Source: Serpula lacrymans var. lacrymans S7.9
Lineage: Eukaryota; Basidiomycota; Agaricomycetes; Boletales; Serpulaceae
DNA: 64,000 nt
Assembly: GCF_000218685.1 (NCBI RefSeq)
Contig: NW_006763297.1
Coordinates: forward strand, 1,268,249 to 1,332,248
Direction: 5' to 3'
The position numbers and the translations under genes are program-made. The notes under the pieces were generated by a model that saw only the letters and a list, made by a program, of their open reading frames with translations, was not told where the DNA came from and did not search any database. This document shows, one piece after another, positions 35,297 to 46,840 of this stretch. Positions within the stretch are counted from its first letter, which is position 1; each line of letters begins with the position of its first letter.

Positions 35297-35875
35297 TTCT
35301 GTGGTGTCAAAATACTACAACGAGCTATGAACGATGGAGGTAGTGGTTCAGAGAGGGATACGGAGTCATCAAGAGAATTCCCATCGACGCCTATAAATAT
35401 GCAAGAAATATTAGTAGGCCGGGGTGCTTGGTAAACATGATTCTTACCAATAATCGAGCTTATTCAACTCTAACAATGATTAATACGTTGATGACGACAG
35501 AAAGGTGAGCTGTATCACTGTCATAATGTCATTTGTGAACGCTACTGTGCATATTCAATAGTCCCCCTTATCGGACCAATGACGGACGACAAACTTGGAA
35601 CTCGAAGTTGATATCTTTGCTAACTTAAGAGGTCGTGAATATCATGATGATGGACTCGGTTTCAATCATTCAAGTTCAAGTTCACGTGACCTATCACCAT
35701 GTATAAACAACAACTCATAGCAGACGCCTACCCCTTATTTGTCGCGTCATGATCTAAGTATCACTGGCAGTTAATGGAAAAAATAATCAATTTGATTCCA
35801 TCCTTGAGACTCGGTGCTTGTATGCAACAATACAATGTGTGATCTCGTACAACACTTGCCGTGGCACCGTGTCAC
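35297..35875. other. Spacer between the tandem reductase genes
   Basis: Upstream DNA of copy 1 and 3' flank of copy 2. Stretches such as the one around 35410-35440 (tagtaggc...gtgcttggtaaaca) recur upstream of copy 2 near 37665-37700, showing that promoter DNA was duplicated with the gene. No separate gene. Confidence 0.5.
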
Positions 35876-37574
35876 TCACTCTTGGGCAACCAATATAACC
35901 TTCTTCCCAGTATTCGTTCCCTTCAGGACAGCCAATATCGCTTCCCCAGCACCTTCCAACCCTTGTGTGACGTCTTCCGTATACTTGATCTCGCCACTCG
36001 CAAGCTTCTTAGGAACCTCCTCATAGAAAGCGGCGACGTATTTCTCAAGCAATGTTGACACTGTGAATCCGTAAACTTTGAGTGATTTGGGAATAATGTA
36101 GAAGAGGTTCTGCGTGGATAGTAAGCAATGGTTTTGGTGAGTGTGCATCAATTTCCTGACTATTATGATCCCGAGTATGAGGAACTCACCTTGACATGGT
36201 ATGGCACATTGTTGTTGTAATCAGAGCTCATGCCGCATTCCTGGTGGAGCATTGGTATTAAGGCAATGAAATTATGTATCGTTCTCGTATAAATGACTTA
36301 CGATCAGTCGTGCCCCGGTCGACGCTGCATTTATAGCTGCTTCAAGTGTTTCTCCCCCGACATTGTCCCAGTAACTGTTTAGAGCCAACGCGTCAACAAA
36401 AAAGGAATGATTCAAAGGTAATGAGGGCAACGAACATATCAATCGGTCCCTCTTTCTTCAATACATCGGCAACAGGGGTGGTCTTGTAATTGAAAGCCAC
36501 ATCTGCTCCAATTTCTTTCATGAACTTGACCTTCTCGTCTGAGCCGGCGCTCGCAATGACATTGAGTCCATCAGCCTTTGCTAGTTGAATGACGAACCTG
36601 CGGTAATGTTTTGTTAGTGAGTCTGCATACAAAGTCTATGTTGGCTTACGATCCGACAGGGCCTAAAGATGAGAAGGGGGAGAAGAAGATTAAATTTGAA
36701 TATCGTCATTTGACATGGTCTGCTTACCTCCACCTGTGGTCACAAATACTGTTTCGCCTTCAGTCAAAGGTGAGCACCTATGTGAAAAGATGGGAGGTAG
36801 AGACAACAGGCTTACTTTCTTCGCATCAGCATATTCCTTCCAAGCAGTATATGCTGTTTGTCCTGGAATCAAGGCATGTTTAATTGATCAACACCTATTT
36901 GGCATCCGCGGATGACTCACCAGGCATGCCTGCTATGCCGACGTACACAGACCATGGTAATTTCTCTTCGTTCTTGAGGACTTTGAAACCCTGCATGTTG
37001 GGCTTGACAGAGTATTCTGCAAAATCTATCATCACAATGATATAGCTTGAATTCCATTTAGAGTTGATAATACACACTGACCCAAATATCCATAGATATG
37101 GTCGCCTGCTTTGACAGTAGCATCTTCAGAGCGTACAACGATTCCCACTCCATGAGATATCACTCTTCAAGATGCAATCCCATGTCCGTCCTAGATCAGA
37201 AACAAAGGAGAGTCGTAACAAAAAGTCGAACTCACGGTTTCCCCAGTTTGTAAGCGAGCTATACATCTGATCAGCTTGACTGTCATGCCATCATTAGTAG
37301 AAACAAAAGCTTACCGGATACGACGATACATCCCGCATTCTACCCCTGATATAAGGGTCAATAGACAATACGAGCGTTTTGAGCAGAAAACCGCCATGCA
37401 AGGGGACATTGTCGAGGTCGATTTTCTCGCTGTCGTCGTAAACGGTAGTTTGACCAGGTACGGGATAACCTGGATTCCCAATACGAATATGAGATCATTG
37501 CGTGGTGGACGAAATCGCACAATACCTTGTGGCACTGCATTAAATAGGAGACGACCGTTCTTTATAGGAGCCAT
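35876..37574 (-). pseudogene. Medium-chain NADP reductase, copy 2, with a one-base deletion at exon 7
   Basis: Tandem paralogue of copy 1 with the same 12-exon plan: 37526-37574, 37315-37469, 37236-37258, 37082-37164, 36921-37016, 36816-36862, 36728-36757, 36650-36662, 36436-36597, 36302-36374, 36190-36240, 35876-36109. Eleven exons keep phase and family motifs (LPWSVYVGIAGMPG, IASAGSDEKVKFMKEIGAD, YWDNVGG, EDVTQGLEGAGEAILAV). Exon 7 is 30 nt instead of 31: copy 1 reads GAAG|GGCGAAACAG at the acceptor and copy 2 GAAG|GCGAAACAG. Using the normal acceptor puts the nucleotide-binding motif out of frame and reaches a TGA within six codons. I found no nearby alternative acceptor or donor that repairs it. 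The rest looks well preserved, so the lesion is recent or a sequencing error. Confidence 0.75.
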
Positions 37575-38257
37575 TTCAGGAGTTTGAAGCGAGACGATGA
37601 GTGATAGAGACAATGATCGATATGGGTCCGACATCAGTGTAATGCCTCTATAAATGAAAGATTAGTAGGCGCCTGCCAGTGGAGTGCTTGGTAAACACTT
37701 TGCATAATTCTTACTAGTAATGAGCTCATTCGACCCCAATACAAGCTGATGCAACGTTGATGTCTCATCCACGATGACTTGCATATTTTTTTAGAGAGAT
37801 AATGACTGTCATAACAGTCATTTGGATGCCGCATCACATAAATCAAGTAGTCACCTGTATTGACGTCAACATGAATGTCCTAGTTACGCACAGCCATGTA
37901 CGCACTTTTGACTTTTACACTGATATCGACCGTAAATTGGGGACACTACAGTAGATGAAGACTGGAGAATGAAGTAGAACCATAAATATCAAAGTCCGCC
38001 GTCGCATCTGTACGCACTTTTGACTTCAAGTTATTGTAGACGTCTATTCTGCCACTTGTTTGTCTGATATCTCGCTGATGGGTATCCGAGTCATCAACGT
38101 GGCCTTCCAGTTTCGATTGGACAAGATTGGGCGTCAAGTGGTGGATAAATCAAGGTTCGGTGTTTAGCGGCCTGTAGCCACATCTGTGCACGCCATATAT
38201 ACTAGAGTATCTTCGCCCCCTCGCAGCCCTCGCGAAGTATCACCAGTAGGTCGCGAG
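37575..38257. other. Divergent intergenic region
   Basis: Upstream DNA of reductase copy 2 (minus) and the NACHT-ankyrin gene (plus). It contains a perfect-looking short inverted repeat gactgtcataacagtc near 37804-37819. No gene supported, although the frame in front of 38258 stays open to about 38186 (GRE...PPRSPREV-like), so the first exon of the next gene may start earlier. Confidence 0.4.
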
Positions 38258-41200
38258 ATGAGTGTTCTGGAGTCCTCACATGCTGGTGATGTTGATGTCA
38301 AGAGCATGGTGGCGCGATCTCATTCTGTCGACGCTCGCAATGCTCAATTCAACCAAGTGCATGGTGATGACGGTTATCAAGTCAACAATGAGACCCATGG
38401 CCCTCAAATGAATCAACAATCAAACTCTGCCGACACTCGCTATGATAGATTCTTTGACAACGACATTCACGACCGTGGCTATGAAACCAACAACGAAAAC
38501 CGTGGCCCTCATACGAATCAACCATCTGACTCTGTCGACGCTCGCTATGGTAAATTCAACGAAGTCTATGGAAATGGTTATCAAATCAACAACGACGTCC
38601 ATAACTATCAAACAAATCAAACAACGATCAACCACTATACTCAAGATAACGGTATGATATATCTTCCCCGGCCTAAATGTAGTCTAATATAGCACAGTCG
38701 ATAGTTTGGCTACCTTGAAAGAACTCCAGGAATTCGCAAACTGGCTGTCCCCTCTGAATTTTCGCCAAAGGCAGAGCGAAGTTCGTGAGACTTGGCGAGA
38801 AGGAACGGGAGGATGGGTGCTCGATGATGAGAGGTTCAAAGAGTGGCAGAGGGGAGATGTGAAAACGCTTTGGTGCCCTGGGATTCGTAAGTACACTATT
38901 ATAATTGTGGTCTAAATTCTCCTTTCCCTATTATTCCGAATCAACTAGCGGGTGCTGGGAAGACCGTTCTTGCGTAAGTCTAGCCGCAAATCAATTAGAT
39001 CCATTCTAAGCAGCTATCACATACATTTTTACTAGGTCATACATCATCAACCACCTCGAGAAGGACAAAAAGGACAAGGTGGCTGTGGTCTACGCTTATT
39101 GCAGCTATAATGATCGTTCAAGGCAAACTGCTTGTAACCTTGTTGCAAGCCTATTGAAACAGCTTGTACAAGACTTCCCCCTAACATTCGGGCGCATCAA
39201 AGATAAATTCAAACGCCATCGAGAACAAGACTTCCGTCCAACTTTATCCGAGGTTTGTGACGCGTTAAGGAACGAAATTAAACAATTCTCCCAGGTCTTC
39301 ATCGTCGTCGACGCTTTAGATGAAGTTACCGAGGATCACGACACTCGTTCCGAGACGGTGCATTGTCTGCAATCTCTGAAAGGTAGTTTTCTAGTGACTT
39401 CTCGTGACATGTCATCGGTCGAGGCAGCGCTTCATGAAGCTCTTCGCATGGATATTCGTGCGCATGCAGACGATGTACGCAACTATATCACCGACCGCAT
39501 TCACTTACAGACACAATTGGACGGGCTGTTAGGTGACGCGTTGAGAAGAGAAGTCATTGAGCGGCTGACAAAAGAGAGTCAGGGCATGTGAGTACCCCAT
39601 AAAGCTAGTTTTATTCTTACAAGAACCAGATTTTGACATACTATTTAAGGTTTTTGCTATCTCGTCTACATGTGGATCTACTAGCACACAAACTTACTCG
39701 CAATGAGGTCCGACGCGCTCTTGATAATCTCCCCAAGGAGGTGGGAAGTGCTTATGATGAAACCATGAAACGGATAGATGAAGGCCGACATAGAGAACTA
39801 GCCAAGGCAGTTATGACGTGGATTGTTTTTGCCTCCAGAGCACTGTTTTTCATGGAGCTCCAGGAAGCTCTAGCCCTTTCAACTGGTCTGCGTAAGATCA
39901 GCGCTGATGATCTGATGGCGAAAGCGATCATAATGGACGCCTGCGCTGGCTTACTTGTCGTTGATGGGGATGTGTGTCGTTTGGTCCGTAAGTAGTCTGG
40001 TGCATGATTGAAACATTATTGCTTGAATCCGTTTCTATCAGATTACTCTGTTCAGGAATATCTCGTCAAACGTGGAGATTGGGCTTTCCCGGACCCCCAA
40101 GCGCAAATTGTTAAAATATGTTTCAACGCTCTCTCCATGTTTTCACCGAAAGAAGTACATCCCGGAGATGTTTCCCACAGTAAAGAGTTCGTTGCTTATG
40201 CTCGACAAAATTGGGGCCACCACACACGGAATATCGAGGAGACAATTCCGACGGTGATCCGCGAGTTTTTAGGTCACGACAAGAATGTTGAGAATGCCCT
40301 ACAACCCATGTATGGTCCAGAATCTCGCTACTTTGACGGGGGTTCAGCATTACATTTGTGTGCCTACTTCGGTCTTTATCTGACTATCGATTACTTGTTG
40401 GGGAAAGGCGTTGTTGTCGATAGCAGAGACAACAAGAATAGAACACCGCTGTACGTTGCCGCAAGAGGAGGTTATGCCACAGTGGTGAAGCTACTGCTTG
40501 ATCGAGGTCATGGCATCAATTTAAGGAATTATTATGATGCCACAGCACTTAGTACCGCAACTGCGAATGGGAGAATAGAGGTCGTTAAAGTGCTATTGGC
40601 AGAGCATGACGTACAAACCGATCCGAAGAATATGTATGGTTCAACACCGCTCTTGCTAGCAGCTAGGGAAGGATATGTGGAGGTTGTCAAGCTGTTGTTG
40701 GCAAGGGATGAAGTGGAGGTGAACTCGAAGGATAATGGCGGTTGGACGCCGCTCATGCAAGCAACTTCGGGAGGGCACGTGGAAATCGTCAAGCTGCTGT
40801 TGGCAAAGGACGAAGTAAAAGTGAACTCAAAAAATAATGACGGTTGGACATCAATCATGCACGCAGCCTACAGTGGTCATGTGGAGATCGTCAAGCAGCT
40901 GCTGGCAAGGAGCAAAGTGGATGTGGATGTAAAGAACAATGATGGTTGGACACCGTTGTCGGTAGCAGTTCGCCATGGGCAAGTGGAGATCGTCAAGTTG
41001 CTGTTGGCAAGGAACAAAGTGGATGTGGATGCAAGGAACAATCACGGTTGGACACCACTCTCGCAAGCAGCCTCTCATGGGCATGTGGAAAGTATCAAGC
41101 TGCTGTTGGCGAGGGGCGATGTGGATGTAGATGCAAAGAACAATGATGGTTGGACACCGCTCTCGGTAGCAGCTCGCCATGGGCAAGTAGAGGTCGTCAA

Positions 41201-43231
41201 GCTGCTATTGGCAAGGAACGAAGTGGATGCGAATGCAAAGGACAATCATGGCTGGACACCACTCTCACAAGCAGCCTACAATGGGCATGTGGAGACCGTC
41301 AAGCTGATTCTGGCAAGAGACGAAGTGGATGTGGATGCAAAGAACAACGACGGTTGGACACCGTTCATGCAAGCAGCTTTGGGGGGACATGTAGAGACCG
41401 TCAAGCTGCTGTTGACAAGGGATGAGGTGGATATGGATGCAAAGAACAATGACGGTTGGACACCGCTCTCAGGGGCAGCTAACAATGGGCACCTGGAGAT
41501 TGTCAAGCTGCTGTTGGCAAGGGACGAGGTTGACGTGAACTCAAAGGGTAAAAGCAACTGGACACCGCTCTCGAGAGCGGCTTGCCAGGGGCATGTGGAG
41601 ATCGTCAAGTTACTATTAGCAAGGAAGGAAGTGGACGTGGAATCAAGGGACAATGAGGGTTGGACACCGCTTTTGGGAGCAACTTACCAGGGACACGTGG
41701 AGATTGTTAGGCTGCTGTTGGCGAGGGGCGGAGTGGATGTGAACTCGAAGCAAATTGACGGTCAGACGTCGCTCGCTTTGGCAGCTAACAGGGGGCATGT
41801 GGAGATCGTCAAACTGCTGTTGGCAAGAGATGGAGTTGGTATGGACTCAAGGGAGGATGATGGTTGGACGCCGCTCACGCAAGCAGCTTGGTCAGGACAC
41901 GTGGAGATAATCAAGCTTCTGCTGGAGAGGGATGAGGTTGATGTGAACTCAAAGGACAATGACGGTCGGACGCCATTCTGGTATGCCGCTCAAGAGGGAC
42001 GGGTGGAGGTTGTAAGGCTAATGTTGGCCATTTATGGTGTGGATGGCGACTCGCAGGACCACGAAGGTTGGACGCCGCTCTCACGTGCAGCGCACCAAGG
42101 GAATGCCGAAGTTGTCGAGTTATTATTGGCGAGGCACGATGTAGACTCGCACAAGAATTGTGATTCCACTCCACTCACTCTTACAGATAATCAAGGGAAA
42201 GCACAGTCCCCACTCTCCGAGACATGCATGCCACTGGCTTTCTCGCTCCGACTTCCATACCGCAAAGAATTAGCCCGTTTGCTTGTCAAGAATTTTGTAA
42301 ACTTCAACATCAACTGGAAAGATCAGAGTGGTTTTACACCTCTATGGATAGCGACCTGGCATGGTGATGAAAAGACGGTGGAATTTCTATTGACTTGCGG
42401 CAGGGTTGACGTGAACATGTTTCCGACGGAGAGCAGTGTCCCGCCATTGTGGGCTGCAGCATACCGTGCTTTTAGCGAAATGGACGAGATCTTGGACACG
42501 AGTTCTTCCATCTATCAAGGTGTGAATAGCAATGACATAAACGGTGGAAAGAGGTGGGCTCCGACGACTGTGATGTTACCAGTAGTTTTCTAACTGATGA
42601 TATTTATTACAGCAACGACCTTCAGAGCGTTAAAAATGCCAGTCTCCAGCAAGGGAATGAGGCAGTATTGCGACTACTGCTTGAAAGATCTGATGTTGAT
42701 GTGAACTGGAAAAACAAGAACGGGGAAACACTACTTTCCGTAGCAGCGAAAAATGGATCCAAATCTCTCGTAAAAAAGCTGCTTTCTAGACATGACATCG
42801 ACGCAAACTTGCAAGATAATAAAGGAGACTCACCGATGCACCATGCAGTACATTTTGGGCATAAGGAGGTGGCCGCTTTACTTGAGGCACGGGATGACGT
42901 TGTACCCAATTTGAAAAACGTTTTGGGTCAAACCCCCTGCAGCGTCGTGTCACAGGACAGTGATGAACAGAAACTGCTGGATGCTTGTACACAAGAGGCA
43001 ATGGTGGAGCTTCTTCCTGTTCAAGCCAGCATTCCCGTTGACTCAGACGTTGACAATGGATCAATGCCTTTGATGCTTCCGGCAGTGAAGCCGATTGAAC
43101 AGCAACCCCCCAAGGCGAGTCATGAGAATGAAGTGACAGCACTAGTTGAAGGTCCGAAGGAGCTTGTGTCAAGATGCAAGATGATCCGGAAGATACGTCA
43201 GGGACTGGTTAAACTACCTTGGATGAAATGA
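38258..43231 (+). CDS. NACHT-ankyrin STAND NTPase (fungal NLR-like)
   Basis: Exons: 38258-38651, 38698-38886, 38949-38973, 39036-39587, 39650-39987, 40042-42553, 42613-43231; 1542 residues, all in phase. The N-terminal ~130 residues hold three imperfect ~35-residue repeats (SVDARNAQFNQVHGDDGYQV; then related units). The NACHT module has Walker A GIPGAGKTVLA, whose core is on a 25-nt exon, Walker B FIVVDALDEV, and sensor-like SFLVTSRD. A winged-helix-like region ends at VHYSVQEYLV. About 18 consecutive 34-residue ankyrin repeats follow (GWTPLSQAA.HGHVE..KLLLAR type), then about four more degenerate ones. The tail is acidic, then basic. Proteins of this design are signal-transducing NTPases implicated in fungal non-self recognition and programmed cell death; the effector domain here is not recognised. 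It borders the transposon island. The ATG at 38258 is the first in frame; an upstream exon is possible. Confidence 0.88.
40739..42080 (+). repeat. 102-bp tandem repeats encoding ankyrin units
   Basis: Around thirteen consecutive 102-bp units, each coding one 34-residue ankyrin repeat opening with GWTPL or a close variant. Units are alike at DNA level, including silent positions. A two-unit (204-bp) higher-order pattern is visible: unit starting about 40943 resembles the one about 41147 (SVA.RHGQVE), and the one about 41045 resembles the one about 41249 (SQAA..GHVE). Confidence 0.85.
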
Positions 43232-44281
43232 TGCCAGAAACCACGAAATAATACACTGAAATGATGTGTGAATATTAATAATAGCATGGCCCTCCGGGCA
43301 GACCTGGTCCCACACAGGTGTGTTACATTACCAGCCTATCATACAGATCGATTCCCCAAGTACTACATCATTGAAGTATGTGGTTTTACAGAATCATTTG
43401 TGTTATATTGAGTGGCATAGTGTACTACCATAAGGAAACGACGGAGGCTACACATGTTGTCAGTGAAAGACAAGTAGAAAAGTGGCATGGAAATATTAGT
43501 ACTAAGTCAAATGTAGGAACCATGTCCCTTGCAGCCATTAATGATTGATCACACACTTTTGACTGAGTAGTAGCAATGACACTGGCACAGCAAAGATACA
43601 TGTAGATGTAGGTGCTATCCATCCAAATGGACACTAAGAAAGTGCAGCACATTCTTCACCTTTAAACACCAATAAAAAGATTCTTAAGAGTACCACTGTC
43701 TCAAACAAGCTTGTAATTTCCCCTTCAACATCTTGTTCAGATTTGCAAACAATATGTCAACAACACAACCTAATTACAGCCAGTACTCAGACACAACCCA
43801 GGATGAGGCGATTCTCAGGTTGTGAACTGTCAAGTTATACAAAATAATATAAGTTTAACTGGCTTGCTAAAGCTAAGACATTTAAACATGTGGTGCAAAC
43901 TTTCTGTATGAGTGGCTGCACATATTTGTAATCAAGGAATTGGTGAAGTTCTATGTATGATTGTTATAATCTAACACAGGTGAAGTAGAGAAATCAACAT
44001 GTAGCAGTATACATAGAAGCATACCAAAAGTCAGGCGACACCAAGCCGCCCAAAGAAAAAACAAACAAGTACAAATTGGAAATTGGTCCTAAACAAGTTG
44101 TGACAAGGAATGTGATGGATTGAACCTGGTCACTGTGGGACTAGGAATAGAGGTACACTCGCTACCAAGAAGCTTGTCCACCAAAGAGCTCTCTACCCTA
44201 ACCCCGTTCAAATATGTCCACTGGAGTCCGGCCCTGCAAAACTAATTTTGGGTCTCAAGAGTTTCACCCTTAAGGGGGATA
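43232..44281. other. Edge of the transposon island
   Basis: AT-rich DNA without a supported gene between the NLR-like gene and the first LTR. From about 44030 it runs into a purine tract (cttaagggggatac) just before TGTCATATGC at 44282, which looks like the polypurine tract and 3' LTR junction of a retrotransposon, so the last few hundred bases may be decayed element DNA. Confidence 0.35.
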
Positions 44282-44847
44282 CTGTCATATGCATGCCACA
44301 GGCCATGGTTTCTGGACTTCCAAAAAGTCAGAGATCCTCAAGTCCAAACTCCCAAATCTTCGATATCCTTGGAATTACACTCCCCATGATCTGCCACTTA
44401 GTATAGCCCTGTACCCCACCCCCACATGGTACTATGGATACCTGCTCTGATACTCCTGCACCGGACTTTTAGTCCGACATACATGTTCTTCGCACATTAT
44501 TCCTCATAGACTCTGTAATTTAGACCTTATGGTACACTCCCCTCACATACAATTTCCCCTTGCTAGAAAATTGGAACTCTGTACCTACATTATGAGTTAC
44601 TCCTTACAACCTCCAATCCCTCTAATAGTATATAAGCCATAGCTCCTGTACTCTGTTCCTGCAGTTCAAATATCAACTAGTTCCTCCCACCTTTATTCAA
44701 GTCTCCTTCTAAGTTTTCTGGTCCTTCTCTAAAGGACCTTTACTCCACCCCACTCCACCTTTTAATTTCTACTCTCACCTGTTCACTCCGTGGAGTTAGG
44801 GACTAAGGTCCACGGAAGGGTCTAGCGCACAAGCTAAGCCAACTCCC
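44282..44847 (+). mobile_element. LTR (plus leader) of a retrotransposon, shortened copy
   Basis: Begins TGTCATATGC after a polypurine tract and contains a TATA-like agtatataagcc near 44626. It matches, in the opposite orientation, the sequence at about 58560-59486, including gactt.tagtccg.catacat, the atatcaacta block and the gttaggga..aaggtc leader up to aagctaag.caa.tccc. Compared with that copy it lacks roughly 370 bp in the middle. The last part is probably element leader rather than LTR; the LTR end was not located. It is cut by copy A of the gypsy element at 44848. Confidence 0.6.
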
Positions 44848-45263
44848 TGTTACGATAACACAATTTTCGGACCTTTCCTTCTTTTTCATTCTCCGCTTTA
44901 ACCTTGTACACTTTAGCTTTTACACAGGGTGCCACGCAGCACTTCCCCTTTTGTTCAAACTCCTCTTTCTCGCGCCGCATTGCCTTCTTCTCATTTTAGA
45001 TACAACTCTCTCACACAGTGAAGCTGGTCATGCGGGCTAGGCCCCATGACATCATCAGCCACTGACTTTATCAACTGTACAGTACATAAGTACAAACACT
45101 CTGTATTAGTATATATACCCCAATAAATCCAGGAGACCCCCTAGCGAGTCCTCCTATTGTATACCAACAAACTCTCTGCAGCTTAAGGGGTAACCACTCC
45201 ATCAACATCTTCTTTATAGTGTGTTCTTGTGTGCGCCAGAGTAACTAACTCTTGGTTGTTACA
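44848..45263 (+). repeat. 5' LTR of gypsy copy A (416 bp)
   Basis: Starts TGTTACGATAACAC and ends CTTGGTTGTTACA, with TGTTAC/GTTACA-type inverted ends. A TATA-like tagtatatatacc lies near 45108. By eye it differs from the 3' LTR at about a dozen positions, many of them C/T or G/A changes. Confidence 0.92.
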
Positions 45264-45781
45264 TTAGGACTCGCTCCTCTACTCTCTCACACGTTGTGCA
45301 AAAAGTTTCACTGGGCACCTGGACTCCAGGGTGAAGGAGATTTGGTTATTGGTTGGGAATATCCCACATAGCAGATAGGTGCGCTCTTCGCGACGGCCTT
45401 GTAGTGCTTTGGGAGAAGAACCAAAACCTTTGATACGCGGCCCCCAGCGTTAAGGGGAGTACTTAGCTCAGCAGTCGGTGTGGAACCACTGTTGATTAGA
45501 ATTAAAATACAAAACTTTACTTTCTCTTTCCTCTGACCAAGCCGGGCACTTGCCTCCGCCAGTTGGAGAAGGGTTGACAGCTTAACAAGCGAACCACCCC
45601 CTGACAACCGTTCGGACCAGGGTTTAATACTATAACTGTTATATAAATTTTCAAAATACTATAGTGTGGGTAGTCGGAGATTGAGATCCGATACTCAGCT
45701 GGGAAGAGGTAGATCCGCAGATAGCAAGCGGGGACCCCCAGTTACCTTTTTTTTATTACTTTACAAAGAGAACAAGTCGAC

Positions 45782-46840
45782 ATGTCATTGCAACCAGATA
45801 TCAATGCCCTGCTGCACAACATGCGTGCGCAGATTCAGGCGTTGACCACTCAACTCGCCGAGCTGCAGGCAAATCCCCCTGCGGCAAACCCCTCGGTAGA
45901 GAAAAAGTTCAACAAGAAAGTCGAAGTCGTCGCTGACCCTGGCACCTCCAAAGGAGACAGAGCACGATTTGCCAAATGGTGGATCAAACTCCAGATTTGG
46001 GTTTAGGCAAACTGGGACGCATTTGCCGATGACTTTGAGGTAGCCACTGCGGTGCTATCTCGACTAAAGGACCTGTGGCAGGTCGATACACCCAAGTAAG
46101 GCTTCAGGAGTGCTACACCGCGGGAGTGTGGCCCACCTGGGACAATCTCAAAGTAGAGATCAAAAAATATTTCAAACTGCAAGCTGAGCGTGACTGGGCG
46201 TGTCAGCAAATCTGTTCCTTCAAACAAGGCAACATGAGGACAGATGATTTTGTAACCCGGTTCCTGGCCCTCTCCATCCAAGGGGGTCTTGGTAATGACC
46301 ATGCAGTAGAGCTGCTGGAATGCAATGTGAACCCCCACATTGCAGAACAGCTTTATCTGCAGGATATGAGAAACGAGAACCTCTCTCAAGCAGCAGAGGA
46401 GGTTCCAAAAATAGGTAGGGCCATAGAGCTCTACAAAATGCACCAAGGTGGCGAGACCACCAAAAACAACCAATCCCAGAGGCGCCCTGGGTCATCAAAC
46501 CATCATAATCACTCTCACGGGTTCAAGCCGTTCGGGCTGCAGCCAGGATAGGGTGCCCCTATGGATATTGGCGCGGTCCAAGGCGGACAGATGCACAGAT
46601 TCAAGGGCAACTGTTACAACTGTGGCCAAGAGGGACACATGTCCCGAGATTGCAGAAACGGGGTGCAGGCCGCTCAACAAAAAAATTAATCAAGGGCGCC
46701 AGGTGCGCCAATTAGAAACCAAAAAACCGAACGATCGGCTCAGCTCTTTGGCCGGTCGTTCATACAACAAAATCTGGGCCTTTTTCTATGACCAACAGGT
46801 CAATGAGATGAAGGCTCAGGGAAAAGAGTTCGGAGCTTAG
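45782..46840 (+). pseudogene. gag of gypsy copy A (broken)
   Basis: Structural protein of the element. The first block (MSLQPDINALLHNMRAQIQA) has a short coiled-coil-like stretch and is broken by TAG at about 46004-46006 and a frame change before the block at about 46075. That block (YTQVRLQECYTAGVWPTWDN; FKLQAERDWACQQICSFKQG) is the retrotransposon gag capsid domain. After another TAG near 46549, a CCHC zinc knuckle follows (CYNCGQEGHMSRDC) near 46614-46655. The final part ends FYDQQVNEMKAQGKEFGA before TAG 46838-46840. It is no longer able to give one protein. Confidence 0.85.
46819..46825 (+). promoter_or_regulatory. Putative -1 ribosomal frameshift heptamer (GGGAAAA)
   Basis: In gag phase it reads G GGA AAA, fitting the X XXY YYZ slippery rule. 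It lies 12 bases before the gag stop and inside the only overlap of gag with the -1 frame, which then stays open into the protease region. The same heptamer at the same place occurs in copy B. A downstream structure was not folded. Confidence 0.55.

Noticed and set aside
40739..42080. CRISPR-like or satellite array
   Set aside because: The 102-bp periodicity is contiguous coding sequence for ankyrin repeats with no spacers. No CRISPR array was seen anywhere.
40532..42909. Long minus-strand open frames opposite the ankyrin repeats
   Set aside because: They repeat every 102 bp with the ankyrin units and are shadows of the plus-strand codon bias.
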